The position numbers and the translations under genes are program-made. Below are positions 1 through 9,200 of a stretch of DNA of 20,760 nucleotides, piece after piece. Source of the DNA: a virus. The stretch covers positions 1 through 20,760 of IMG/VR virus record IMGVR_UViG_3300037504_000324; one strand, 5' to 3'. The stretch's first letter is position 1, and every line of letters starts with the position of its first letter. The notes below the pieces were generated by a model. The model was not told the origin of the DNA. It ran no database searches and saw only the letters and a list, made by a program, of their open reading frames with translations.

Positions 1-2
1 GT

Positions 3-230
3 GGGCACGTCTCAGTGGAGATTGAGCACAGCCCCGACGGCGAAACCTGGTACGCATACGAGCCGCCGCTGATCTACCAGACAACGAACGCGGGCGAGAC
101 GGCATATATTGATATGACGCGGGCGGAAGATGTGCCAGCGTCAACGATTGCGCTACGGGCTGTCATTCGTGGGTGGTTTCAAGAGAACTGGCAGCACGCC
201 GGGGTGGAGGTGGTGTGTCGCTATGTCTAA
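3..230 (+). CDS. C-terminal part of an unidentified phage protein (5' end outside window)
   Basis: The reading frame is open from the left edge of the window to the TAA at 228-230, so this is the 3' end of a longer gene. A GTG at 15 lies inside the frame, but the residues before it (GHVS) read on smoothly into SVEIEHSPDGETWY. The 75 visible residues are rich in aromatic, acidic and beta-prone residues and contain no cysteine-rich or membrane segment apart from one late Cys. The position, upstream of the tail tube in the head-to-tail part of a late operon, suggests a virion structural or connector protein, but I do not recognise the family. The stop overlaps the start of the next gene by 8 bases, which suggests translational coupling. 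Confidence 0.6.
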   Translation, partial: GHVSVEIEHSPDGETWYAYEPPLIYQTTNAGETAYIDMTRAEDVPASTIALRAVIRGWFQENWQHAGVEVVCRYV

Positions 231-918
231 TGTTTTGATTGCCATCCCCATCCATACCGGTATTCATCGCCGCACCCTGGATAGTCTGTTCCAGTTGCAA
301 CACAGCCGCGCATACCAGTCTGATATTGTGATGTTGCGAGGTGGTGACGAACACATAGCCGACGCGAAAACACGCATCGCCTGGAAATACAATCAAGCTC
401 GCGATCTCTGCTTACGTGGTAACTATGACTACCTACTGACGGTTGAGCAGGATATCGTATTCGAGAAAGACGTGCTCACCCGGATGCTTGCAACGCTGGA
501 CAAGCACGACGCGGATGTTGGCTATGCCCTCTACTGTTTTCGGCAGCCGCCATTCTTTCGCTGGAATGCGTTCCCAGCAATGGATAACGTGACGTTCACA
601 GGTCAATCGCTCTCATTTTTCCCAGAGCGGGCGCGGGCCGCGTGGGGCAAGGTTATCGAATGCGAGGGCCAGGGCAATGGCTTCACGCTCATTCGCCGCC
701 GTGTCCTGGAGCGCATTCGCTACCGTGCAGAGCATCGCATTGGAGAAGGGGCGCATAGCTCGCAAGATACGTATTTTGCATTCGATTGCCGGATGGCAGG
801 TGTCAAACAGGTGTGCGACACCAGTATCGTCTGTGGGCATATCGACATGCAGGAAGGCGCGTTCGTGACACTCTGGCCGGATATAAACGAAGAGAAGATG
901 TACAGGATTGAGGCATGA
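223..918 (+). CDS. Glycosyltransferase, GT-A fold, family 2-like
   Basis: Predicted 231-residue glycosyltransferase that would transfer a sugar from a nucleotide-sugar donor. The frame is open upstream to 130, but the ATG at 223 begins the expected N-terminal strand (MSNVLIAIPIHTG), lies behind a purine-rich stretch (GGGGTGGAGG at 201-210) and overlaps the previous stop. A GT-A-like metal-binding motif is VEQD (about residues 74-77), EQD in place of the usual DxD. Later come GNGFTLIRR, a DTYFAF stretch and CGH (204-206), a pattern seen near the C-terminus of phage-borne family 2 enzymes where the His helps bind metal. No membrane segment or signal peptide is visible. It overlaps the next gene through ATGA and is followed by a second glycosyltransferase. 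Possible targets are virion proteins or host surface sugars; the sequence does not decide between them. Confidence 0.75.
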   Translation: MSNVLIAIPIHTGIHRRTLDSLFQLQHSRAYQSDIVMLRGGDEHIADAKTRIAWKYNQARDLCLRGNYDYLLTVEQDIVFEKDVLTRMLATLDKHDADVGYALYCFRQPPFFRWNAFPAMDNVTFTGQSLSFFPERARAAWGKVIECEGQGNGFTLIRRRVLERIRYRAEHRIGEGAHSSQDTYFAFDCRMAGVKQVCDTSIVCGHIDMQEGAFVTLWPDINEEKMYRIEA

Positions 919-2024
919 GCGAGTACCCAACACTAACCATTATCACCGCATTGAGCAGGCCGGGATACCTACCGGGCATATTCGACAGCCTGAACGCTGC
1001 CGAGGGCCACAACTTGGATATTCGGCATTACATCATCCATCCACATGGCGCCACACATCCGGGTAATGGGCGGGCCGATATGGCGCGCAACGTTGACGCG
1101 GCACTCTCCAGCATCCGTGATGGGTGGGTCTGGATACTGGACGATGACAACAGTGTACACCCATCGTTTTTTCGGCGGCTCGAGGAGGAAATCGCAGCGC
1201 ATCCGGATGCGCGGGCGTTCGTGTTTTCGCAGGAACGTGCGGATGCGCGACGGTTGTTGAAAGCTGCGCCGGAGAACGTTCGCATCGGCAGTATCGATAC
1301 AGCGCAGTTCGTGCTGCGTCGTGATCTGATTGGCGACCTGCGGTGGTGCGAACTGCCCGTGCACGATGGGATTTTCATCCAGGAATTGTACGAGCAATGT
1401 CCCGAGGATTTCCGCTTTGTGGACGAAGTTTTGTGTTATTTCAACCGTCAATCATTCGGCGCGCCGCGTCACGTGATGGTAAACCTGGGATGCGGGAGCG
1501 ACGTGCGTGATGGCTGGATTAACATTGACAGCGCGCCCCGTGCAGGCGTCAAGGCGCACGATATCCGCCAGGGGTTGCCATTTTTCAATAACAGCGTTGA
1601 CTACATCTATGCATCGCACGTCCTTGAGCATCTCGACTATGCCGTCGCGTTGAAACTGATTGACGAGTGCCACAGGGCGCTGTTGCCTGGTGGCGTCGTG
1701 CGGCTCGTGCTGCCAGATGTGCCGCGCCTCCTCGCTGACTATGTGCGTGGGGATGTGTCTGACTGGACAGGCTTTACGCAGTTCGTGTGCTCTGCCATTC
1801 CCGGCGTGGAAGAGCCGCAACCGATTGATTACGTCAACGCTGTCATTTTTAACGTGGCGCGTGACCCGCATCGTTACGTCTGGGATGTGCCGCGCCTGTG
1901 CGATGTGCTACTGGCGGCGGGCTTTGCCACAGCGGAGCCGGTCGCGTTCGACAGCCACATCGATATCGATGACCCATTCAGAATTGATCATTCATTCTAT
2001 GTAGAAGCTCACAAGGAGGGCTAG
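915..2024 (+). CDS. Glycosyltransferase-methyltransferase fusion protein
   Basis: A 369-residue two-domain enzyme. Residues about 1-180 look like a glycosyltransferase: an N-terminal strand LTIITALSRPGYL, a run of DDD at 76-78 in WILDDDN (DxD-type metal and nucleotide-sugar site), and a C-terminal HDGIFIQELYE acidic motif. Residues about 187-369 are a class I SAM-dependent methyltransferase of the Methyltransf_11 type: motif I NLGCGSD at 190-196, an NIDS acidic strand end, DIRQGLPF, and ASHVLEHL at 233-240, followed by a LPGGVVRLVLPD strand. It starts at an ATGA overlap with the upstream glycosyltransferase, so the two are probably co-translated. The fusion implies a sugar added and then methylated, or one enzyme modifying both parts of a glycan. 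The acceptor is unknown. Confidence 0.78.
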   Translation: MSEYPTLTIITALSRPGYLPGIFDSLNAAEGHNLDIRHYIIHPHGATHPGNGRADMARNVDAALSSIRDGWVWILDDDNSVHPSFFRRLEEEIAAHPDARAFVFSQERADARRLLKAAPENVRIGSIDTAQFVLRRDLIGDLRWCELPVHDGIFIQELYEQCPEDFRFVDEVLCYFNRQSFGAPRHVMVNLGCGSDVRDGWINIDSAPRAGVKAHDIRQGLPFFNNSVDYIYASHVLEHLDYAVALKLIDECHRALLPGGVVRLVLPDVPRLLADYVRGDVSDWTGFTQFVCSAIPGVEEPQPIDYVNAVIFNVARDPHRYVWDVPRLCDVLLAAGFATAEPVAFDSHIDIDDPFRIDHSFYVEAHKEG

Positions 2025-2026
2025 AT

Positions 2027-2410
2027 ATGGCGACGATTACCGTAGTGGAGGGCGTAGGGACGTACCCATCGCTGGCGTCGGCAAATGGCGCGGCCACAGG
2101 CGCGTGGGTTGATCTGGACACGGGCGCCAGCGCGAATAGTTTTAGTGCCAAAAAAGGCGACGTGTTGATCGTCTGGAACGATGCCGCGTCTACCGGCGAT
2201 ACCATCAGCGCGACCGTGGAAGGTACCAACAATCCCTATGGTGTGCAGGCCGACAAGGTGAAAGAGGTCAACGGTATGGACTTCTGCATCTTTGAACTTG
2301 AGGTACTCGAAGGGTGGGTACCTGACGGCGGCTCGCTCGTGTACCTGACGGTTGAGGAAACTGGCACCGCAACGGCGAAGGCGGCAGTATTCCGCCCCAA
2401 CCAGGGCTAA
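2027..2410 (+). CDS. Small beta-rich virion protein, function unknown
   Basis: A 127-residue protein with a strong ribosome binding site (AAGGAGGG at 2013-2020) before its ATG at 2027. The composition is Ala/Thr/Gly/Val rich with alternating beta-like strands (ANSFSAKKGDVLIVWNDA, TISATVEG), no membrane segment and one Cys. This resembles the small jelly-roll or Ig-like proteins often encoded between head and tail genes, with the pattern N-x-F-x-(x)G-D-x-L-x-V-x-N-x-A, generally of unknown function and sometimes thought to decorate capsids. It sits directly upstream of the tail tube gene, so a decoration or head-tail role is an inference from position and composition only. Confidence 0.6.
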   Translation: MATITVVEGVGTYPSLASANGAATGAWVDLDTGASANSFSAKKGDVLIVWNDAASTGDTISATVEGTNNPYGVQADKVKEVNGMDFCIFELEVLEGWVPDGGSLVYLTVEETGTATAKAAVFRPNQG

Positions 2411-2421
2411 AGGAGGGCATC

Positions 2422-2874
2422 ATGGCAAACTGCCCAACAACAGGGGATGCCATCTGGGCATACGGTATGACGCTGTGGCGCTCCGATGGCGACGCGAACA
2501 ACCCGCAGTGGACACGTGTCACATTTATCAATCAGATCAACCCGCCCGGCGGCTCGACCGCCGAGATCGAGACAACCCATCATGACACGCCTGATGGTTT
2601 CACGACGTTCATCAGTGGTCTGAAAACCACCGATGATATCGAGATGGTAGTGAACTGGCAACCGACCGAGACATCACACCGGATGCTCTATGACGACTGG
2701 ATTGCGGGATGCAACCACGACTGGAAAGTCGAAGTCAAGAACAATGGTGGTAATATAATCGCAACGTTTGAAGTTACGGCGTTTGTTATGTCATTCAGTA
2801 TCGAAACGCCAATCGATGGTCGGGCTGTGGCAAACATCACGCTCAAGCCGTTGGGCAGCCCAAGACTATATTAG
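2422..2874 (+). CDS. Major tail tube protein
   Basis: A 150-residue protein placed just before the chaperone pair and the tape measure gene, the usual position of the siphovirus tail tube gene. Typical tail tube features are the N-terminal strand region, a TAEIETTHHDTPDGF segment (the 'type of target, then loop' stretch common in tube proteins), a central EMVVNWQPTE strand, an F-E-V-TAFV strand and a C-terminal IDGRAVANITLKPLG beta strand, which is very characteristic of these families. The length fits the family (about 130-200). The ribosome binding site AAAGGAGGG at 2409-2417 gives a clear start. It should polymerise into the hexameric tail tube around the tape measure protein. Confidence 0.85.
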   Translation: MANCPTTGDAIWAYGMTLWRSDGDANNPQWTRVTFINQINPPGGSTAEIETTHHDTPDGFTTFISGLKTTDDIEMVVNWQPTETSHRMLYDDWIAGCNHDWKVEVKNNGGNIIATFEVTAFVMSFSIETPIDGRAVANITLKPLGSPRLY

Positions 2875-2883
2875 GGAGGAACC

Positions 2884-3255
2884 ATGCTGCTCACACGCGA
2901 GCAAATCGAGGCACGAGAGCAGCGGTACTGCGATATCCCTGTCCCTGAGTGGGGCGGGGATGTTCGCATTGTGCCGATGTCAGCGGCAGACTTGCAGGTA
3001 TTTTTGAAGGCAAAAGAGGGCGGCGATGTGGCGCGGGCGGGCGTGCAGGTATTGGCACGCGTCATGGTTGGCGAAGATGGTGAGCGGCTCTACTCTGATA
3101 AGGATGTTGACTTGCTCTACAGCCTGCCAGGGACAGCGGCAGTCATGGCAACACTGCTGCCGGAGATTTTGGAGTTCAGCGGCGTCGATAAGGCGCGCCA
3201 GGAAGAGCTAGCAAAAAAATCCGCGAGCCTCAACGGCGTCTCCTCTACCGACTAG
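2884..3255 (+). CDS. Tail assembly chaperone, G-like (zero-frame product)
   Basis: A 123-residue protein with the ribosome binding site AGGGAGGA at 2872-2879. It begins with a short acidic/Arg-rich helix (LLTREQIEAREQR), then VPEWGGDVRIVPMSAADLQVFLKA, which matches the usual start of siphovirus tail assembly chaperones, and it ends with LPEILEFSGVDKARQEELAKKSA. It lies between the tail tube and tape measure genes. A heptamer A AAA AAA at 3213-3219, in frame with this gene, precedes its stop by 33 bases, and the -1 frame then stays open to 3581. This is the arrangement of the lambda G/GT pair, in which a minority of ribosomes shift to make a longer chaperone that holds the tape measure protein during tube polymerisation. 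Confidence 0.8.
   Translation: MLLTREQIEAREQRYCDIPVPEWGGDVRIVPMSAADLQVFLKAKEGGDVARAGVQVLARVMVGEDGERLYSDKDVDLLYSLPGTAAVMATLLPEILEFSGVDKARQEELAKKSASLNGVSSTD
3213..3219 (+). other. Programmed -1 ribosomal frameshift site (slippery heptamer A AAA AAA)
   Basis: In the zero frame the codons are gcA AAA AAA Tcc, a perfect X XXY YYZ slippery heptamer. An AGGAAGAG stretch at 3200-3207, just upstream, could act as a Shine-Dalgarno-like stimulator. A weak downstream stem is possible (CAACG at 3231-3235 with CGTTG at 3256-3260, 20-base loop), but I do not see a strong hairpin. The zero-frame stop is at 3253-3255. Confidence 0.75.
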
Positions 3256-3581
3256 CGTTGCAGGCGGGCGGGCGTTACATCGTCAATCCATACGCGTTGC
3301 TCGAGGAGATGAGTGCAGAGGCGTGGGTGCTGTGGCAACTGTACTACGATCTCGATCCGTGGGGTGAAGAGCGCGCCGATCTGCGCTCTGGAATGATCGC
3401 GGCGGTGATCGCCGAAACAAACCGCGACAAGAAAAAACGTCGCAAGCCGTACGCGCCAGAAGACTTTATGCCTAAATTCGACAGGCCACCACCCAAGCCG
3501 CAGACGCCTGAAGAGCAGGCCGCTATTTTACGGATGTGGGTACAGGCCCTCGGTGGCGAGGATAGGACACAGACTGCATAA
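3219..3581 (+). CDS. T-like part of the tail assembly chaperone, expressed by -1 frameshift as a G-T fusion
   Basis: The reading frame from 3219 to the TAA at 3579-3581 encodes about 120 residues. Reading begins after the slip with IREPQRRLLYRLALQAGG, then NPYALLEEMSAEAWVLWQLYYDLDPWGEERADLRSG, a pattern typical of lambda gpT and DUF4035-type tail proteins. An independent start is unlikely: the first start-like codon is a TTG at 3258 without a ribosome binding site, while the shifted frame joins family-like sequence from its first residues. Joined to the first 112 residues of the upstream gene, this gives a fusion of about 232 residues. The stop overlaps the start of the tape measure gene by one base (TAATG), consistent with translational coupling. 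Confidence 0.75.
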   Translation: MREPQRRLLYRLALQAGGRYIVNPYALLEEMSAEAWVLWQLYYDLDPWGEERADLRSGMIAAVIAETNRDKKKRRKPYAPEDFMPKFDRPPPKPQTPEEQAAILRMWVQALGGEDRTQTA

Positions 3582-5878
3582 TGGCTGATGTTTTAGAACA
3601 ATTGAATGTCCTGCTTTCTCTGGACGCGTCCGAGTTTGATCGTGGCACGCGTGATGTTGCTAACCGTGCGGAGCGCAGCGGCAACCGCATCAGCGGCGCG
3701 CTGTCTGCTGGGATGGGCGCGGCGGCAACAGGCATCGCGGCAAGTGCGACCATTGCTGCGGGCGCCATTGCGGGCGTCGGCGCAGCGGCGATTACGGCAC
3801 AAGGGCGCGTTGCAACGCTCGAAAAGGCCTTCGGCGGTGCGCTTGACGAGGCGACGGCGGATGCATTATTTCTAGCCGATGCGTATGATCAGGATCTCAC
3901 AGAGGCGGCACGCAGCGCACAGCGTGTGCAGGATGAATTCGGAACATCGGCAGAAGAAGCGTTCCTCGTGCTCACCGAAGGCCAGGAAATGGGCCTTGAT
4001 CGGTTCGGCGATCTTAACGACACGCTGAACGAATACTCCGATGATTTTGCCGATCTCGGTGTCACCGGTTTTGATTCCCTCGCATTGATCAACGAGGGGC
4101 TTGAGGCCGGATTTATGAACACCGACAAAGTCGGGGATGCCTTCAACGAATTCGGCATCCGCCTTCGCGATCCGGCAGTTGTCAAAAACATCCGCGACAT
4201 TGACGAGAGCACCGCCGATCTCTTTGATCAGTTCGCACGCGGCGAGATTACGCAGCGACAGGCGTTCGAGCGCATTGCAGATAGCATCGAAAGTATCGAA
4301 GATCCCCTGCTTCGGCAAGAGGCGGGCGTGCAGGCGTTCGGCGTTACCTTTGAAGACTTCGGTGCCGAAGCTACGTTCGCGCTTGGGGAGGCGCTAGAGG
4401 GGGTAGAGGCGCTCGGTACAGAGATCGAGGAGAGCGGGCGGCAGTACGGCACATTCGGCGCGCTATGGGCAGGCATCACGAGCGAGGCCACGGCTGCGCT
4501 GGCACCGCTTGGGGATAAACTCCTCGAAATTGCCAATGAGGCCATGCCGCATATCATATCGGCTATTGAGTGGTTCGGTACGAACGCGCCCGGGTGGATT
4601 GATATGGCAGTGGGTGCCCTTGATGGTTTGATGGCAGTGCTTGTGCCATTGGGGCAATATCTTAGATTTGTTTTTGAAGATGGCGATTATCTTAACGACT
4701 GGCTTTGGCACCTCCCCGACGCGATGCAACCGGCGGTGCAGTTTATTGGTGAGTTGATATTTCAATTTCAGCAATTGGCAAGCCAGATAACGGCAGTCAT
4801 TGGGCCGATTGCCTCAACTATCCAGGGCGCATTCCAGGGCGCGCAAACAGCAACGCAGAGTTTCAGCATGGCGACCATCGGGCTGGGCGAGCAATGGGCC
4901 ATGTTGCAGCAGACATTCGGCGCGGTTGTCACTGCCATTACCAGCATCGTGCAGAGTGGGTTCGGGATTATTCAGGCGTTCCTCCAGGAGAACGGTGCCA
5001 GTATTCAGATGTTTTTCCAGACGACATGGCAGCAGATCACGACGATTATATCGCTTGCTATCCAGTTGATAGATGCAACGATTGTGCCAGCGCTCCAGGG
5101 CGTTGCAGCATTTATCGCTGCCCACGGCGATGAGATTGTCAGCATCTTGACCATGGCATGGGAACAAATCAGCACTGCCGTCGGATTGTTTTTGGACGCC
5201 ATCACAGCCGCGATTACGCTGGCACTCCAGATCATCGATGGCGACTGGCGCGGCGCGTGGAATACTATTCAGCAGTTCAGCCTCCAGTTCGTGCTGACCT
5301 TCGCGCAAATGTTTGAAAATGGATTTCAGATGATCGTTGAGATTGTGCGCCTGGCTATGGCTGCGTTCGGGATTGATATCGATGCCGCGTTCGCGGCGGC
5401 AGTGGCAGGGTTCCAGGTGTTTCGCTCCAATTTCATCGACCCGATCATTAATGCATTCAACGCCATCGGGCAGGCCATTCAGAACGCTATTGGGAACATC
5501 CTCAATTTGGGCGAGAAGTTACGCAACATTAAACCACCTGAGTGGCTCTCGCAGTGGGGTACTGATCTTCGAGAGGGTGCCGGGGTTGTGGCGTCGCAAT
5601 TTGATCAGCGCGCTATGGGCGGCACAGGCTCCGGCTGGACGGTTGTTGGGGAGCAGGGGAGGGAACTCGTCAACCTTGGGCGGGCATCAGCGGTACTTCC
5701 GGCGGGCGTCACAAGTAGCGCGATGGGGCGCGGTAATGCGAGCGTGTCTATGAATATGAACATCGGCAGCGTGGATAGTGCCGAGCGAGCGCAGCAGGTT
5801 GCGGACATGGCAGCGGCGCGCATTATGGCAGCGCTCGAATACGGGCAAGATGATGTGCTGAAGCAAGGGGTGCGCTAG
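3581..5878 (+). CDS. Tail tape measure protein
   Basis: A 765-residue tape measure protein, the rod-like ruler that sets tail length and is later ejected. Evidence: it is the longest gene immediately after the chaperone pair. The N-terminus has MADVLEQLNVLLSLDASEF and then a Gly/Ala-rich hydrophobic helix (about 45-75). The region after this is acidic and helical (LADAYDQDLTEAARSAQRVQDEFG...), as in phage minor tail/TMP families. The middle (about 385-560) has long amphipathic, Gln- and Ile-rich helices with hydrophobic stretches. The C-terminus has GWTVVGEQGRELV, the 'VGExGpEl' motif typical of TMP ends. At roughly 0.15 nm per residue, a tail of about 110 nm is a rule-of-thumb inference. It starts at the TAATG overlap with the chaperone T frame. 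Confidence 0.9.
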   Translation: MADVLEQLNVLLSLDASEFDRGTRDVANRAERSGNRISGALSAGMGAAATGIAASATIAAGAIAGVGAAAITAQGRVATLEKAFGGALDEATADALFLADAYDQDLTEAARSAQRVQDEFGTSAEEAFLVLTEGQEMGLDRFGDLNDTLNEYSDDFADLGVTGFDSLALINEGLEAGFMNTDKVGDAFNEFGIRLRDPAVVKNIRDIDESTADLFDQFARGEITQRQAFERIADSIESIEDPLLRQEAGVQAFGVTFEDFGAEATFALGEALEGVEALGTEIEESGRQYGTFGALWAGITSEATAALAPLGDKLLEIANEAMPHIISAIEWFGTNAPGWIDMAVGALDGLMAVLVPLGQYLRFVFEDGDYLNDWLWHLPDAMQPAVQFIGELIFQFQQLASQITAVIGPIASTIQGAFQGAQTATQSFSMATIGLGEQWAMLQQTFGAVVTAITSIVQSGFGIIQAFLQENGASIQMFFQTTWQQITTIISLAIQLIDATIVPALQGVAAFIAAHGDEIVSILTMAWEQISTAVGLFLDAITAAITLALQIIDGDWRGAWNTIQQFSLQFVLTFAQMFENGFQMIVEIVRLAMAAFGIDIDAAFAAAVAGFQVFRSNFIDPIINAFNAIGQAIQNAIGNILNLGEKLRNIKPPEWLSQWGTDLREGAGVVASQFDQRAMGGTGSGWTVVGEQGRELVNLGRASAVLPAGVTSSAMGRGNASVSMNMNIGSVDSAERAQQVADMAAARIMAALEYGQDDVLKQGVR

Positions 5879-6243
5879 TGGCATGGACATTCACCGTGGG
5901 TAGCACAACCGCAACATTCGAGCCGCAAGCAGGCGATAATGCGAAGTTGACACCGCAGCGAGAGGCGCGTTACGAAACGAATATGTTCATTGGCGGCATC
6001 GCGGGACGTGTTGATGTGTTCGGATACGGCCCGCTCGTGTTCAAAGGCGGCGATTTCCAAATCCGTTGCTCGACTGCCGACGCGCTGAAGTTGCGCAACG
6101 TCTCGCAACTGTATGGCAAGCCGGGGCAACTCAGCGATGGCACAAACACGTATGACGTGACGTTGGTCGGCGTGACGCTCACCGAATTGCTCGCGAGTTG
6201 CACGGATTATGAGTATGCAGGTACACTGAGGTTTGAAGGTTGA
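5878..6243 (+). CDS. Small distal/minor tail protein
   Basis: A 121-residue protein starting with a GTG at 5878 that overlaps the tape measure stop (TAGTG). It is beta-rich: MAWTFTVGSTTATFEP, then a FKGGDFQIRCSTADALKLRNVSQLYGKPGQLSD segment and VTLVGVTLTELL, ending in YEYAGTLRFEG. It has no membrane segment. In long-tailed phages the gene just after the tape measure encodes a distal tail protein (Dit or lambda gpM-like) that links the tube end to the hub. The position and length (lambda gpM is about 109 residues) support that role, but I recognise no family motif. Its stop overlaps the start of the following hub gene. Confidence 0.6.
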   Translation: MAWTFTVGSTTATFEPQAGDNAKLTPQREARYETNMFIGGIAGRVDVFGYGPLVFKGGDFQIRCSTADALKLRNVSQLYGKPGQLSDGTNTYDVTLVGVTLTELLASCTDYEYAGTLRFEG

Positions 6244-9200
6244 CCATTCCATTTCCTGTTACAGATCGGCACGTCACGTGGAATGCTGCCGTCTATATTG
6301 ACGGCGTGTACTATCGTTGCGTGACGTTCCCACGGCGCCGCATTGGATACAATCAGCAGCGCAGCAATTGCACGGTGGTACTCGATAGGTATGTCGAGAT
6401 CACGACAGGCGAGCCGCTGTCTGCCTACGTGGTAATCAATGCGGCGGGCGTTGATGGAGTGACGGCGCGGCGTCGGTTTTTTACCGGGTTTGCCGATCAG
6501 CCCGTGGTGAGCGTGGCGCCGTTCGGCTTTCGCCTTACACTGATTGATATCCTCGGGCAAATCGACAAACCTCTAAGTAGTGACCTCACCTGGAATGATC
6601 GCCCGTTTACCGACGCCGTTACGGATCTGCTCACCGATGCGGGCATTGATAGTGCGTTGATAGGCGACATTTACGATCCAGGGACTGACTTCAATCTTTG
6701 CCCAGTGGAGAGTATCACGCTGGAGGCGGGCGCTGAGAACGTTGCGAAGTTGATAGACGAACTAATGAAATTCGCGTCGTGTGCCATCTGGGTAACGCCG
6801 GGGGGCGTCATTCGCGTCTCGTATGATCTGGACATTCCACAAGAGACGGGCGCGCACACCTATATCTATGGCGATCCGACAGGTGATCAGCGCGGCATCT
6901 ATGCGGGCTATAGTGACGAGGCGGGCAGCTTCGAGAGCGTTATTGCCGGATGGGTGGCACGGGGCCGAAAGTTGAGCGACGGCACGACGCCAAATTTCAC
7001 CTTTACCGCGACAGGTGTGTCAGGTAAGACAGGCAGCGGGACGTATCGCTTTGCGCAGTCTAATGCCGTTTGCGAGTTGATTGCAAAACGCGAGACGGCG
7101 AAGGGCATCCGGGCAAAACGCACACTTCAGATCCCGTGCGCGATGGATGCTGATCTGCTACCAGCGACAACGATTACACTGGACATCCCCAATCGACAGG
7201 GCTATGTTGTCGCCACGACGGCGATTGTTCGGAGTGCCGATACCAGCCAGGGAACAATGACCCTGAACTGCTCGCTCGGCGTTCCGGATTTGACAGGCAC
7301 CGGGTTCAGCGACGATGATAAGGAAAAAATTGGTATCACCGATCCTGGTTACCCCGAAGAGCCGCCGCTGTTTGTTGATTTCACGCTCACCGTGGACACC
7401 GAACCCATCGACACAGGCGCGGGCCTGGCAGATAGATTGTTCGTGCACGTTGACGCAACGCAATCAGACGATGGCACACGCACATGGACGGTCACGGGCG
7501 CCACGCCGACGCCTTCCACACCCGTGACGGGCAACACGGCATCGTTTGTCTTGGACACAGGCGATCCCACCAGTGTCACGATCAGTCTGGAGGTTGACGA
7601 CGGCGTAAAGACACCACAGAGCATCAGCAAATCGCTGGACACCGTTGACGTGCAATCGTTGTTCAGGCCGCTGTCAACGGCAACAGGCAGCAATGGGCAT
7701 CGGCTCCTGACCGTCGATGGCTGGACGGCGCATACCAGGGCGGGGCAAACCTGCACGGCGGTGTCAAAATTTAATCCCAACGGCGCGTGGTCGGGTTGGG
7801 ATGACGGCGCGCTGTATCAATGGCTGTATCCAGACCCTACCGCGCTCATATGGACGCACCCATCGAATACACAGATTGACGTTATCTGGATACCGGAGGA
7901 AGAGCAGACCATTGTGCTCGTTGCGGCGGGGAGTGATTTATACCTCTCGACTGACGAGGGCGCATCGTTCACCCTGCTGCGCTCCAATGCTGCCATTGCC
8001 GACGTGAGCACGCCACCTGACAATGCAGACTACATTCGTATTTGCGAGGGTGCCAATGTGCTGGAGAGTTTTGACGGGGGCGCGTCGTGGGCTACCGCAA
8101 TCGCCGGGGCCGGGGGCAGCACAGCCGAGCAACTTGCAGATGCGCCGTGGGGCAACGCCGCGGCATTCAGCAGCGCTGGGAGCAGCACAGATGCGCTCAA
8201 AATTCAGCAGGGCTATACTGTGGATTGGAGCGCGGTGGGCGCCGCGCCTACGTCACTCACGGCGATCACGCCGCTTGCTACCGAGCCGGGCTACATCGCC
8301 GGGGACGCGTCGGGCAACCTCTACCTGTTGCTGCAAAACGGCGTCAATTTTGACGCGACTGATATTGGCACGAACACGAGCGGGAATACTGCATCGCTGC
8401 TGCGAGACGGCGCCGTCGGGGGCGACAGCCCCTTTAACGATCTCTGCTACATTGGGGATGTTGGCACAGGAACGAACCAGGGCACGCTAAAAATTATCAA
8501 TAACGACATCACCACGCTGTTGCGGATTGACGATGTGAGCACCGCTACTACTGCCATTGGATACCTGCCAGTGGGCGCAACGAAGCTCGAATTTGCATAC
8601 ATGTTTTTCTTGGCACAGCAGGGCGTTGCATCGGCGGGCATCTATGAGTATAACAGCGCAACGGGCGGCACGCCGACGCTACGCAATAGCGGCATTCCGG
8701 CGGCGCTCACGCATGTGCTCTGGCTCTCTGGTAATCCGATTAACACTGACGAATTGATCGCCGTTATCCATGCCGGCGCTGCTGCCAGTGTCAGCGATAG
8801 CGGCGGCAAACTGCGAACAGGAACCACGTCGCACAGCCCGCTGTGGCGCTATACAATCAGTACACAGACGTGGAGTGAGATCGTCATTTCTGTTTCCTCG
8901 ACTGTGTCGGGTAATCTGTACCGTGCTGATTACGACCCGGAGACGCTTGGGCGGTGGGTATCCAATGTGGAAACGACAGGCTATGACGTGTACGCGCTTA
9001 TTGGCACAGATCTTACAGGCAGCGAAACAACGGTCGCGGCAACATCGCCGCTGCGGTATCTCTCATTCGGCCCCGGCCAGGATGGCGATCTGGTTCTTAG
9101 TCAAAATTTCCCGCTCGATCGGGTTGCATATCTCACGTCAAGCGGTACGCTCGTAGAGCCATCGCCAGCAGGCGGAGCGGATAACGCATGGTTCCTGGCA

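Noticed and set aside
130-222. Upstream extension of the first glycosyltransferase to GTG 130
   Set aside because: The added residues overlap another coding frame and do not look like a GT N-terminus; ATG 223 has the expected first strand.
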